This document shows positions 1 to 8,400 of a DNA stretch of 15,191 bases, in pieces (position 1 is the first letter of the stretch; the number at the start of each line of letters is the position of its first letter). The stretch comes from Deltaproteobacteria bacterium (GTDB lineage: Bacteria > Desulfobacterota > Desulfobacteria > Desulfobacterales > ETH-SRB1). The notes below the pieces were generated by a model. It searched no databases and was not told the DNA's origin. It saw only the letters and a list, made by a program, of their open reading frames with translations. Position numbers and translations under genes: made by a program. Location of the stretch: positions 1-15,191 of the forward strand of contig DAOUSD010000012.1 of the NCBI GenBank assembly GCA_030627405.1, given 5' to 3'.

Positions 1-43
1 CTTTCTCCCATACTTTAAGTTCTCTAAAATCTCTCATTTCCAT
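1..43 (-). CDS. Four-helix-bundle (23S rRNA IVP-type) protein, N-terminus only, cut by window edge
   Basis: Read on the minus strand from 43, the codons give MEMRDFRELKVWEK and then run off the window. This opening is highly characteristic of the four-helix-bundle proteins first described as encoded in 23S rRNA intervening sequences (often annotated S23 or four helix bundle protein, about 115-125 aa). Their role is unknown. An AAAAGGG purine run lies directly upstream. Its spacing suits the internal ATG at 37 (6 nt) better than the ATG at 43, so the protein may begin MRDFREL. The gene follows sucD by only about 20 bp and is immediately preceded by the 7-bp repeat array at 55-82. A second, C-terminal piece of the same family lies at the other end of the window (15103-15191), same strand. 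Family recognition is from memory of the conserved N-terminus; only 14 residues are visible. Confidence 0.75.
   Translation of the reverse strand, partial: MEMRDFRELKVWEK
15..36. repeat. 22-bp direct repeat, copy 1 (partner 15170-15191)
   Basis: Bases 15-36 are identical to 15170-15191, in the same orientation. Both encode RDFREL of a four-helix-bundle protein on the minus strand. The right copy reaches the very last base of the window, so the match may be longer. Confidence 0.9.
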
Positions 44-54
44 CCCTTTTCAAT

Positions 55-82
55 GCTAACGGCTAACCGCTAATGGCTAACC
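55..82. repeat. Four-unit 7-bp array, GCTAANN
   Basis: Four contiguous heptamers are visible on the plus strand: gctaacg, gctaacc, gctaatg, gctaacc. The array overlaps the 3' end of sucD, supplying its last codons and stop, and lies just upstream of the four-helix-bundle gene start. The same type of array occurs at 15094-15121 in the opposite orientation. Bases 76-90 (gctaaccgcacaggt) are the exact reverse complement of 15086-15100, so the array plus its outer flank behaves like the end of an element. Confidence 0.85.
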
Positions 83-959
83 GCACAGGTTGAAATACTT
101 CAGCGCACATTTCTCCAAACGAACCAAGATCTTCGCAGACATAAATACCGCTTTCTTTCATTGCTGTAATCTTTGCTTGAGCCGTACCGCTGCTGCCACT
201 GATGATTGCGCCTGCATGTCCCATGCGTCTTCCTGGTGGCGCAGTTAAACCGGCAATAAATCCGACAACCTTTTTTGTCACATGCTTTTTGATAAATTCA
301 GATGCTTCTTCTTCTGCGCTGCCGCCTATTTCCCCGACCATAACGATTCCCTCGGTGTCGGGATCCTTTTCAAAGGCATCAAGGCAGTCTATAAAGTTTG
401 TTCCATTTATAGGGTCGCCGCCAATTCCTATACAGGTGGTTTGACCGATTTCATGCAGGCTCAACTGATTTACCACTTCATAAGTCAGGGTTCCGGATCG
501 GGATACAACACCTATGGGACCGCCTTGTTTGTGTATGTGGCCGGGCATGATGCCGATTTTGCACTGGCCGGGTGTAATGATTCCGGGACAGTTGGGACCG
601 ATGAGGCGGGATTTTGTGTTTTTCATATAATTTTTGACTTTAATCATATCCATAACCGGAATACCTTCTGTTATGGCAACAATTAACTCGATTTCAGCCT
701 CTACTGCTTCCAGAATAGCGTCTGCGGCAAAAGCCGGCGGCACAAAAATCATGCTGCAGTTTGCACCTGTCTTTTTCATGGCCTCTTTAACAGTATTAAA
801 TACAGGCACATCATCTACTTTCCGACCGCCCTTGCCGGGAGTTACCCCGGCCACTACATTTGTACCATAGGCAATGCATTTTTGAGTATGAAACCGGCCT
901 TCTTTACCTGTTATTCCCTGGACCAGCAATCGTGTATTATTATCAACAAAAATACTCAT
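63..959 (-). CDS. sucD: Succinyl-CoA synthetase (ADP/GDP-forming) alpha subunit
   Basis: This is the alpha subunit of succinate-CoA ligase, which interconverts succinyl-CoA and succinate with formation or use of a nucleoside triphosphate in the cytoplasm. The N-terminal CoA-binding Rossmann domain starts with LLVQGITGKEG (residues 11-21). The phosphohistidine is H248 in GRRMGHAGAI, and the GPNCPGI loop is at 121-127. Length is 298 aa against roughly 290 usual. The ATG at 959 overlaps the sucC stop by 4 nt (ATGA), so translation is probably coupled; no good Shine-Dalgarno is visible. The C-terminus is odd: after FGEMCAEVFQ the last residues (PVRLAISG) and the TAG stop are encoded by a copy of the GCTAANN repeat, so the natural end was probably replaced by element insertion without harming the catalytic core. 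Function is secure; only the tail is unusual. Confidence 0.95.
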   Translation of the reverse strand: MSIFVDNNTRLLVQGITGKEGRFHTQKCIAYGTNVVAGVTPGKGGRKVDDVPVFNTVKEAMKKTGANCSMIFVPPAFAADAILEAVEAEIELIVAITEGIPVMDMIKVKNYMKNTKSRLIGPNCPGIITPGQCKIGIMPGHIHKQGGPIGVVSRSGTLTYEVVNQLSLHEIGQTTCIGIGGDPINGTNFIDCLDAFEKDPDTEGIVMVGEIGGSAEEEASEFIKKHVTKKVVGFIAGLTAPPGRRMGHAGAIISGSSGTAQAKITAMKESGIYVCEDLGSFGEMCAEVFQPVRLAISG

Positions 960-2119
960 GATTTGACAAGCTGTGTAACCGCCTGAACTGCTTCCTTTAA
1001 GTCCGCTGCAATGGTAAAATTCAGGCCTGATTCAGAAAGGATCCTGCGGCCTTCTTCAACATTTGTTCCTTCCATGCGAACTACCACAGGGATTTTTATC
1101 CTCGCCTTGTCAGCACCCTGTACTACCCCTTTTGCCAGTAGATCACAGCGAAGGATTCCGCCAAAAATGTTTATTAGAATTGCTTTAACATTTTTATCGC
1201 CAAGTATAATCCGAAATCCGTTTTCCACCATTTCTGCATTGGCTCCACCGCCGACATCCAGAAAATTTGCAGGTTCAGCGCCATAAAGCTTAATTAAATC
1301 CATGGTTGCCATTGCCAGCCCGGCGCCATTTACCATATTCCCGACATTTCCGTTCAGTTTAATGTAATTGAGATCGAACTTGGATGCCTCAACTTCAAAG
1401 GGGTCTTCTTCATCAAGATCTCTGTATTCGAGTATGTCCTTGTGGCGAAACAAAGCATTATCATCAAAAATGATTTTTGCATCTATTGCTACGATATTTT
1501 CATCTGCTGTTATTGCAAGGGGATTTATCTCCACAAGCGTGCAGTCATAATCAACAAAAAGCCTGTAAAGATTTATTAATGTCAAAGTAAACTGCCTGGT
1601 CAAAGAGGGCGAGAGCTTCAGGCCAAAGGTGGCCTGACGGCAGTGAAATGGCTGGATACCTAAAAGAGGATCAATATGGATTTTTACAATTTTTTCAGGT
1701 TGATTTGCGGCAACTTCTTCAATATCCATTCCACCGGCTTTGCTTGCAATTATAACTATCTTTGCAGTTGCTCTGTCCGGAATGATGCTCAGATAAAGCT
1801 CTTTTTCTATTTTCAGGCTCTTTTCAACCAGCACCTTTTTTACTGTCTTTCCTTCAGGGCCTGTCTGGTGGGTGATTAAGAGCATGCCTAAAATTCTTTT
1901 CGCTATGCTCTCAACTTCTTCCATTGTTTTTGCAAGCTTTATGCCCCCTCCTTTGCCACGTCCTCCGGCATGAATCTGGCCTTTAATGACAATTGGGAAG
2001 TCGCCTGTTTTGCAGGCGATTTTTTTGGCTTCATCCGGGGTAAGGGCAATACCTCCATCAGGAATGGTAATCTTGTATTTTTTGAATAATTCTTTTGCCT
2101 GATATTCGTGAATTTTCAT
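956..2119 (-). CDS. sucC: Succinyl-CoA synthetase beta subunit
   Basis: This is the ATP-grasp (nucleotide and succinate binding) subunit that pairs with SucD. It opens with the family signature MKIHEYQAKELFKKY and carries GQIHAGGRGKGGG in the ATP-grasp region. VEINPLAI and, near the C-terminus, VGGGANAE and NIFGGILRCD are the usual phosphate- and succinate-site segments. At 387 aa it is full length. The gene begins 32 nt after the stop of the biotin-carrying carboxyltransferase, with only a weak upstream purine stretch, and ends overlapping the sucD ATG. Placed after transcarboxylase genes, it would handle the succinyl-CoA/succinate step next to methylmalonyl-CoA mutase (not in this window). 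Whether the nucleotide is ATP or GTP cannot be read from the sequence with confidence. Confidence 0.95.
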   Translation of the reverse strand: MKIHEYQAKELFKKYKITIPDGGIALTPDEAKKIACKTGDFPIVIKGQIHAGGRGKGGGIKLAKTMEEVESIAKRILGMLLITHQTGPEGKTVKKVLVEKSLKIEKELYLSIIPDRATAKIVIIASKAGGMDIEEVAANQPEKIVKIHIDPLLGIQPFHCRQATFGLKLSPSLTRQFTLTLINLYRLFVDYDCTLVEINPLAITADENIVAIDAKIIFDDNALFRHKDILEYRDLDEEDPFEVEASKFDLNYIKLNGNVGNMVNGAGLAMATMDLIKLYGAEPANFLDVGGGANAEMVENGFRIILGDKNVKAILINIFGGILRCDLLAKGVVQGADKARIKIPVVVRMEGTNVEEGRRILSESGLNFTIAADLKEAVQAVTQLVKS

Positions 2120-2151
2120 AAAACATTAGCCCAATACCCAAGTTGAACAAT

Positions 2152-4197
2152 TTAGGCAATAACACAGAGGACGTCATTTCTGGCAACTGAATCGCCGGCG
2201 GCAAAATTGATGGATTTTATTGTTCCGTCTGCAGGAGACGGCAGGGCATTTTCCATTTTCATGGCTTCAAGAATCACAACTGTCTCTCCAGTATTCACAG
2301 AATCGCCCACCTGCTTTTTGTAACTTACTATTATGCCCGGCATAGGGGCTTTAAGCGGTGTCCCTTCGGTGTCGCTTTGCGCCTTCTTGGATGCTGTAGT
2401 TGTAGATTTTGCAGGTACTGCCGGCTGCTCTACAGGTGCGACAGGAACCTGTGGTTGTGGAGCTGCGGGTAAAACCTGGGGCGATGGAGCAACTGCTACA
2501 GGGGGTTGAAGCGGTATCTGACTTTGTGCCTGTTGAACATAGCTTACCATTGGTGAACCTCCTACTTCTTCCACTCCAACTTCAAAGTATTCATCATCTA
2601 CAAATACATTAAATTTTCTTAAGTTATTGCCTTTCGACGGAGCCGCTTTTTCTTTCTTTTCAACAAGCTTTCCTGCTCTGGCCTTTTTAATAAGTTCCTG
2701 TTCAGCCTTGACATCTTCCAATGTCCTGGGCCTTACTGCTTCCGGAGGTTCTTCCTTGCCATATTTCCATTTAAGAAATCTTTTTCCGGTAACAGGGTAA
2801 AGCGCATAAACAAGAACATCTTCCAGATCTGCTGCTAACCCTTTTACATCTTCTTTGGCTTTATCAAGTTCGGGTTCTATAACCTCTGCCGGCCTGCAGG
2901 TAATAGGCTTTTCTCCCCTTGGATAGTCTTTTAAAGCTTTTTTCTGAATTTTGGAGTTAATTGGTGCAGGTGTTTTTCCATAAAGACCATAGCATAAGTC
3001 TTTTACTTGTGCTGTTATCATTTTGTAACGCTCTTTTTCATCATCAAACAGGACATTGTTAATTGCCTGTGTGGCAACAATCTGGCTCATGGGAGTAACA
3101 AGTGGAACCTGTCCAAGCTCTTCTCTGACTTTGGGGAGCTCCGCATATACTTTATCCAGCTTGTCGAGAGCATCCATTTCTCTTAACTGGTTTACCAGAT
3201 TGGAGAGCATGCCTCCCGGAATTTGATGTACAAGAACATTTGTATCAATAATTGAAACTTTGCTATCATCCAGTAAATATCGGTATTTGGGAAGAATTTC
3301 CTTTTCAAGAATTTCATTAATGGATGATAAAAATTTGATATCAAAGCCGGTATCTCTGTTTGTTCCCATAAGCGTCAATACAAGAGGCCCGAGTGCAGGA
3401 TGTGAGCTGCGGAATCCATAAGGAGACATGCAAGTGCCGACGATGTCTACACCAGCTTCAATAGCCTTTAAATGGGTCATTGAAGCCATGCCCGAAGTAA
3501 AATGGCTGTGAAGATGGAGAGGCACAGATACAGTATCCTTAAGGGTTTTAACAAGGGTATATGCATCATATGGGGCCATTAAACCGGCCATATCCTTAAT
3601 ACAGATACTATTTGCCCCCATTGCTTCGAGCTCTTTTGCCTTTTTTACATAATATTCAAGGTTATATACCTCTCCTCCCATTCTTTTTTCTGTTAGTGAA
3701 TAACAAATACAACCCTGAAAATGTTTTCCGCACCCTTTGATAACAGAGACAACTGTTTCAAAATTCCGGTAGTCATTTAATGCGTCAAATGTCCTGAATA
3801 TATCAATACCGTTCTGTGCGGCTCTTTCAACAAAGGCTTTGGCAACATCATCTGCATAATTTCTGTATCCAACTAAATTCTGTCCTCTAAGAAGCATGGA
3901 AAAGCGGGTTTTTTTGATATATCTTTTTAAAGTTCTTATCCTTTCCCAGGGGTCTTCGTTTAAAAATCTGTGCATGGCATCAAATGTTGCCCCGCCCCAG
4001 GTTTCAAGAGCCCAGAACCCGACCTGGTCCATCATTTCTGCAATAGGGATCATGTCTTCGGTTCGTCCCCTGGTGGCGAATAATGACTGCTGGCCGTCAC
4101 GAAAGGTCAGATCCTGTATCTTAAGAGGATTTTCCGCTTTTGGCCTCTCTCCGCTGAAATCCGTTTTTGTAATTTTTACTTGATTATGATCGCTCAT
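2152..4197 (-). CDS. Transcarboxylase 5S-type / oxaloacetate decarboxylase alpha-type carboxyltransferase fused to biotin carrier domain
   Basis: A soluble biotin-dependent carboxyltransferase of the PycB/OadA/transcarboxylase-5S family. It moves CO2 between oxaloacetate/pyruvate and a biotin carried on its own C-terminus. Counting from ATG 4197 (681 aa), the TIM-barrel domain has FRDGQQS (32-38, metal ligand D34), the lysine K201 in CIKDMAG (normally carbamylated), and metal ligands H228 and H230 in LHLHSH. A conserved-carboxylase middle domain follows. An Ala/Pro-rich linker then leads to a biotinyl domain with EAMKMEN, K647 being the biotinylated lysine. I chose ATG 4197 because AGGAG (4208-4212) lies 10 nt upstream and the family begins there; a longer frame to 4260 only reads repeat DNA. 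The usual H in RDAHQS is Q here. With mmdA it most likely forms methylmalonyl-CoA carboxytransferase; pyruvate carboxylase subunit B or OadA is the alternative. Confidence 0.9.
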   Translation of the reverse strand: MSDHNQVKITKTDFSGERPKAENPLKIQDLTFRDGQQSLFATRGRTEDMIPIAEMMDQVGFWALETWGGATFDAMHRFLNEDPWERIRTLKRYIKKTRFSMLLRGQNLVGYRNYADDVAKAFVERAAQNGIDIFRTFDALNDYRNFETVVSVIKGCGKHFQGCICYSLTEKRMGGEVYNLEYYVKKAKELEAMGANSICIKDMAGLMAPYDAYTLVKTLKDTVSVPLHLHSHFTSGMASMTHLKAIEAGVDIVGTCMSPYGFRSSHPALGPLVLTLMGTNRDTGFDIKFLSSINEILEKEILPKYRYLLDDSKVSIIDTNVLVHQIPGGMLSNLVNQLREMDALDKLDKVYAELPKVREELGQVPLVTPMSQIVATQAINNVLFDDEKERYKMITAQVKDLCYGLYGKTPAPINSKIQKKALKDYPRGEKPITCRPAEVIEPELDKAKEDVKGLAADLEDVLVYALYPVTGKRFLKWKYGKEEPPEAVRPRTLEDVKAEQELIKKARAGKLVEKKEKAAPSKGNNLRKFNVFVDDEYFEVGVEEVGGSPMVSYVQQAQSQIPLQPPVAVAPSPQVLPAAPQPQVPVAPVEQPAVPAKSTTTASKKAQSDTEGTPLKAPMPGIIVSYKKQVGDSVNTGETVVILEAMKMENALPSPADGTIKSINFAAGDSVARNDVLCVIA

Positions 4198-4233
4198 ATT
4201 TAAAGAACTCCTATTGATATTGGTTGAGTAACC

Positions 4234-4329
4234 GTTCACGGTTGTCGGTTCACAGTTCACAGTTTTTTCAATGAACTATGTGAGGGGTCCCATAGTTCTC
4301 CTCGACCTTCTGTTTTTTCAACCGTGAAC
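4234..4329. repeat. 96-bp MITE-like element with 11-bp inverted ends and GTTCACN array
   Basis: The ends are gttcacggttg (4234-4244) and its exact reverse complement caaccgtgaac (4319-4329). The left part is a 7-bp array: gttcacg, gttgtcg, gttcaca, gttcaca (4234-4261). Inside is an 8-bp stem, gaactatg (4273-4280) with catagttc (4291-4298), and a 10-bp direct repeat gttttttcaa (4262-4271 and 4312-4321). It fills nearly the whole gap between the 71-aa small subunit gene and the biotin-carrying subunit gene. No clear target-site duplication is visible. Confidence 0.6.
4273..4298. promoter_or_regulatory. Hairpin (8-bp stem) in leader of the biotin-carrying subunit gene
   Basis: GAACTATG and CATAGTTC pair perfectly around a 10-nt loop rich in G and C. 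No T-run follows on the minus strand close enough to call it an intrinsic terminator. It could protect or punctuate the mRNA between the small subunit and the following gene; that role is inference only. Confidence 0.35.
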
Positions 4330-4331
4330 AG

Positions 4332-4547
4332 CTACATGAATTTTGATCCATGAAAGGCTTTCATCTGCATAAGGTTACGCATCTGCATTTGTGCCTGTCT
4401 GCCACTTATGCCCCACAGCTTGAGTTTAACTGAAGGGGCGTGCGCGCCTGCCGGAAATGGCTGCGTATATATTATTTCTTCCTCTTGTTGTATATATCTG
4501 GTTACTGCTGATATTGCAGCAGCTATTTTTTTTTTATTTTCATCCAT
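4332..4547 (-). CDS. 71-aa small acyl-CoA carboxylase/transcarboxylase-associated subunit (MmdE/OadG C-terminus-like)
   Basis: A small, probably soluble protein with an N-terminal helix-like segment (KKIAAAISAVTRYIQQEEE), a short linker, and the C-terminal motif VKLKLWGISGRQAQMQMR. The pattern of an Ala/Ile-rich 'AAI-A-AxxxY' stretch followed by 'W-L-GR' resembles the cytoplasmic C-terminal part of OadG/MmdD and the short MmdE epsilon subunit of sodium-pumping decarboxylases. It lacks their membrane helix. In those complexes the segment contacts the carboxyltransferase subunit, so a role in assembling the 12S and 5S/biotin subunits is plausible. GGAG (4555-4558) sits 7 nt upstream of ATG 4547. 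A run of ten A residues in codons 5-8 is a potential slippage site. The assignment rests on motif resemblance and on position next to the carboxyltransferase genes. Confidence 0.6.
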   Translation of the reverse strand: MDENKKKIAAAISAVTRYIQQEEEIIYTQPFPAGAHAPSVKLKLWGISGRQAQMQMRNLMQMKAFHGSKFM

Positions 4548-4736
4548 ATTTAATCTCCAGTAACATTATATTAATAGAGCCTCTTGCAGAAACAACGCCG
4601 ATCAGCAGAGCACTGCCTATAGCTTGTACTACCGCCAGAGGTATCGCTGTTTTTTTAGCGTCCTGGCTTCAACAAGATATGCAAATGTTTTAAGGATTGA
4701 TTTTGTGATATCTTCACGCTGTAAAGCAAAGATCAG
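4540..4736 (-). pseudogene. Startless, frameshifted remnant at the R-M island exit, overlapping the small subunit gene
   Basis: Two minus-strand frames look protein-like and join at a run of seven A (plus-strand T 4650-4656). The first, 4736-4629, has no ATG/GTG/TTG and contains SILKTFAYLVEARTLKK. The second, 4668-4540, contains the hydrophobic stretch PLAVVQAIGSALLIGVVSA and ends 8 nt inside the start of the 71-aa gene (ATGGATGA overlap, a typical coupled arrangement). A -1 shift at the A7 run would fuse them into one continuous product of about 60 residues with one possible membrane helix. The 5' end stops exactly where the R-M island ends. I do not recognise the protein. It may be the 3' part of a native operon gene cut by island insertion, a gene using programmed frameshifting, or a chance pair of open frames. 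Confidence 0.4.
4720..4731. repeat. Possible left terminal repeat of R-M island
   Basis: Plus-strand tgtaaagcaaag here matches the reverse complement of 13330-13343 (tgtaaagcccaaag) apart from a 2-nt insertion. The two copies sit at the outer edges of the four-gene R-M block, one just beyond the last stop codon and one between the mmdA stop and the res start. The match is short and could be chance. Confidence 0.3.
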
Positions 4737-5476
4737 TCAGAGTATGTGAAATCCATTAATATATGATGCAACCAAAACTCTTCATCTTTTTTTGTTTTAA
4801 TATTTTGCCTTATGTGAATACTATCAAAAGTATTATGATTTCCAGATATAGACTTTTCAATTATTTTCTCTTTTGTTAGCTTTCCGACTAAATTATTATC
4901 ATAAACCGAGTAAATTTTATCAATAAGTGCTACTATCGGATTTTCTATTTTTCCAACAATAAAACCTATCATTCCTCCAAAATTCATTTCACAAGCATAT
5001 TTCCCGATAAAATAGCGATACATTCCACCGTCTTCTCTACTTTTTTCTTTTACATAAACATATTCGCTAATTGATTTTGAACACGTCATGCTTTTGGTTT
5101 TGCCAAGATTTTTACACTCAAAAGCAAAATAACTTTCTGTATTATTCCAGAAACTGTGCTGAAATTTTAAATCATAAAAACCTTGCAACCCCCATTCTGA
5201 GCTTGGTTCTTGGTTTAAAATAAATCCATCTCTCTTAAATTTCATATTTTTTCTAAACCATTTCAGGATATGTTTTTTTATAACTGTTTCAATTTCCGCT
5301 CTTTGTTTTTGTTTTTCACGTTCAATTATTTGCAGGATTTCATTGTTGTCGGTTTCTTTGTAATAAAATAAAAGATAAAATAATATTCGTTTTTTCCAAA
5401 CTTGATTATTTAATTCTCTCAGATCAGGAATAGTTTCCGGCAATGTGAGTTCTTTAATTTTTATGTAACCTTTCAT
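4733..5476 (-). CDS. Putative PD-(D/E)XK-type nuclease partner of the upstream methyltransferase
   Basis: A 247-aa protein not recognised as a named family. The central part has GFYDLKF (residues 99-105, D102) and FAFECKN (118-124, E120 and K122). This is the D...ExK spacing of PD-(D/E)XK nuclease folds, and the predicted strands around it are hydrophobic as expected. The N-terminal third is charged and probably helical (residues 45-75); no membrane segment or signal peptide is seen. Its ATG overlaps the stop of the 1018-aa methyltransferase (ATGA, 5473-5476), and AAAAGG lies 8 nt upstream, so the two are made together. Context therefore suggests the cleavage subunit of a two-gene type II-like restriction system. 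An alternative is an accessory protein with a degenerate nuclease fold. The gene is AT-rich like the rest of the island. Confidence 0.55.
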   Translation of the reverse strand: MKGYIKIKELTLPETIPDLRELNNQVWKKRILFYLLFYYKETDNNEILQIIEREKQKQRAEIETVIKKHILKWFRKNMKFKRDGFILNQEPSSEWGLQGFYDLKFQHSFWNNTESYFAFECKNLGKTKSMTCSKSISEYVYVKEKSREDGGMYRYFIGKYACEMNFGGMIGFIVGKIENPIVALIDKIYSVYDNNLVGKLTKEKIIEKSISGNHNTFDSIHIRQNIKTKKDEEFWLHHILMDFTYSD

Positions 5477-8400
5477 CTCACAAACCTTTTTAATATTTCC
5501 TGGCCGTCTTCAAAAGCTTTTGTTATTGTCCAGCTTTGAAAATGATTGTTTTTGATAATGTAAATACAATCATTGCCATATATCTTTTCTCTCATTGCAA
5601 GAAACAACTTTTCATCGGTGGTTTTGAAAATTTTATTTATTATATATTGTAGTTTCTTTTTTGATGCAGGCTGTTCATTTTTTGTTTTATTAAAATATAT
5701 TGCGGTAACTAATAAGCCGAAAGGTAAATTTTTACCCTGATAATACTCAATAATAGGTTTGTCTTTAAAATAAAATTCAAGCGTTTCTCCCAAAGCTGTT
5801 TTATAATCGTCTAAATCACTGTTGCTTATTTTCTTCTTGTTTGAGAAGAAGTCTTTTATCCTCGTTATTTCTAAAATATCAAGCTCATACAAATCAAAAA
5901 TTAAACCATTAAGCTTTTCTTTGGTTTTGTCTTCATATTTTAATTTACCCTCGGTAAGTTTTTGACTAATTTCTGATATTTCTGCAACCAAGTCTTCGTC
6001 CAGATATTTTGGGATTGGGATGTTTTTTATTGCTTTGGTATCTAAATTAGCAAAATTGCCATCGACTCTTTTTCTGAATTTTTGAGATAAATAATAATTT
6101 ACTAAATCAGAATTGAGAATTGCAGTAAATAAATCGTATAAGTTTTCATCTTGCAATTTAACAGCATACAAATAAGTTGAGAAAAAGCATGTATAGTCAA
6201 TAAAAGCTGCTTCTTGTTTTTTCCCAAACCGATTAAATAAAATTTTTTTGTTTTTAAATAATATAAAATTTTTAGACCTTCTAAAGTTTTCTTTATTAAC
6301 ATTTTCTTTATTAAGGATAAAATCATCAAAATTAATAAAACCATCAAATTTTATTACATTAAAACATGTTACATTTGTTTGATCATAGATGTACGGCGTA
6401 TCAAAATCTTCAGTTTTTGTTAAACTAAGATAATGTTTTAGAGCAAACTCTTCTTGTAAGTTTGATTTTTCTTTTTTAGACAAATTTTTAAAATCTCTTT
6501 CACTTATTCCAAAATATTTTCCAACAGTTGTATTCGTAGCCCTTTCTAAGCCTCTAAAACTATTGTAATTTTTATCTTTTAGTAAAAAATCTTCTAATTT
6601 ATTATTGTTTGAAAGTTTGTCCAATAACTTCAAATCATATTTATTTCCAATTAAATAATCCCTAAGAATTATCTTTTTGTTTAATATATCTTTTTGAGAA
6701 ATATTTATTTTCTTATCTTCTTGTATAATAAGTAAATCAAAAGTTTCAGAAAAAATCCCCATATCAACAGGATAATAACTTACCAGGTTGTTTTTAACTT
6801 TTTTATTATTAAAAATAACTGCAACGACATCTTCTTTGGCTTTACGGAAAAGTATTTTTTTTACTCGTGAAAGTTCATAAAATTCTTCTATTTGATAATA
6901 TTCAAAAAAGAATTCTTGAAACGCTTTTGATTTTTCGTTGTAAAAATTTGAACTGTTCAACACAAAACCAAACCTTGTTTCCGGTTTTGCCCAATCTTTT
7001 ATTTTAAGCATAAAAGCCTGAGAAATTTGTTTATTCCCAATTATTTCCCTTGCAGCATAGTTTGTAACTTCATCAATAATTACTTTATAATCATCAATAA
7101 ATCTTCTTTCTTCCGCATCTGGTTTAATTTCAAAAATTGGCGGATTACCTACTATGTAGTCAAAAGTTTTTTCTCTATGTGGTATTTTACCTTCTTCTAC
7201 TTCAAGGGCATTACGATTAATAATATTGGCTGAAATGTCATAAGGAAATATCTTAAAATCAATATTACTTTCGAGTTTTTGCTTGATAAATTCTTTTATT
7301 TCTTCTGCTGGAAGTCCTTTTAATATTTCAAGATATAATGAAAATACGGCTAATCGCCAAGCAGTATTATCTTTTTCTATTCCATAAATACAGTTTCTTA
7401 GTAACTTATTTTTATGTTTTATTTTACCATAGATACCATTTGATTCAGGCGGATTGTTTTCTAAAAGTTTACGGAAGGCGAGAACGAGAAACATCCCTGA
7501 ACCGCAAGCAGGATCAAGTATTGTCCCTGTTCCTGTAATAGTGTCATCAATAATCAGACGGGCAAGGTTGGTTGGTGTATAATATATCCCTTCTTTACGT
7601 TGTTTATCTTCCAAAAATACTTCATAGATATGACTAATAAATTCTATCGGAATAACATCAAACCTAAAATCAAACAGCGACATTTGTCCTGTTTTCCAAT
7701 CTTGCTGGCAAATAGCTTCGTAAATTAAATCTAAAACTTTATTGCCGGTTAGATCTTCCTCTTTGATAGAAGGTTTTTCAAAAAGAGCAATGTTAAATAT
7801 CTTATTGATTTCATTAAACAGTTTGTTAATATTTTTAATATCATATTCTTTTAAAAGAGTTTTATAACCAAAATCAATATCATCAGCTTTAAATTTATCC
7901 GGAAAGTGATGTTTGTAGAAGAATGAATTTATAATATGATTGTCTTCGAGGAACTTAATAAATAACGTTCTATCAATTAACGCCTGAACAATTTTACCGG
8001 GATTTTCAACTCTTTGTATTAATTCATCTTGTAATTTGCTTTTTAATTGTTTGAGTTGCTTAATTAATTCTATATCAATTCGTTGCTTCTTTATTTTATC
8101 TAAAAATTTTGTATACGACATCCAAAAAGCGCCGGAATTAAATTGCCATTTTTTGATTTTTTCTAATTCTTTGGTATCTTTTTCATTTCCTTTAAAACTT
8201 TTTATTTTTATTTCAGTCTCACGGGGATTAGTTTTTGCATAATAAAGTGTTGTAATAAAATTACTTTCCGGTTTTTCGGCAAGAAAGTATAAATCATATT
8301 TATTCTCATTCCAGATATATCTTCTCAGCTCAAACAAATCTTTTTCCGATAATGGAACAGTTATTACATAAAACGAACAATTGGTTTGAGCCGGACTATC

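Noticed and set aside
282..686. Plus-strand open frame opposite sucD
   Set aside because: It lies wholly antisense to a well-supported gene and has no recognisable motif; it is a shadow frame.
4198..4260. In-frame extension of the biotin-carrying subunit to an ATG at 4260
   Set aside because: The extra 21 codons are translated repeat DNA (GTTCACN array); AGGAG at 4208-4212 and family length favour ATG 4197.
6102..6347. Minus-strand 81-codon frame within the methyltransferase gene
   Set aside because: It is an out-of-frame shadow of the intact 1018-aa reading frame; the K- and L-rich product reflects AT-rich DNA.
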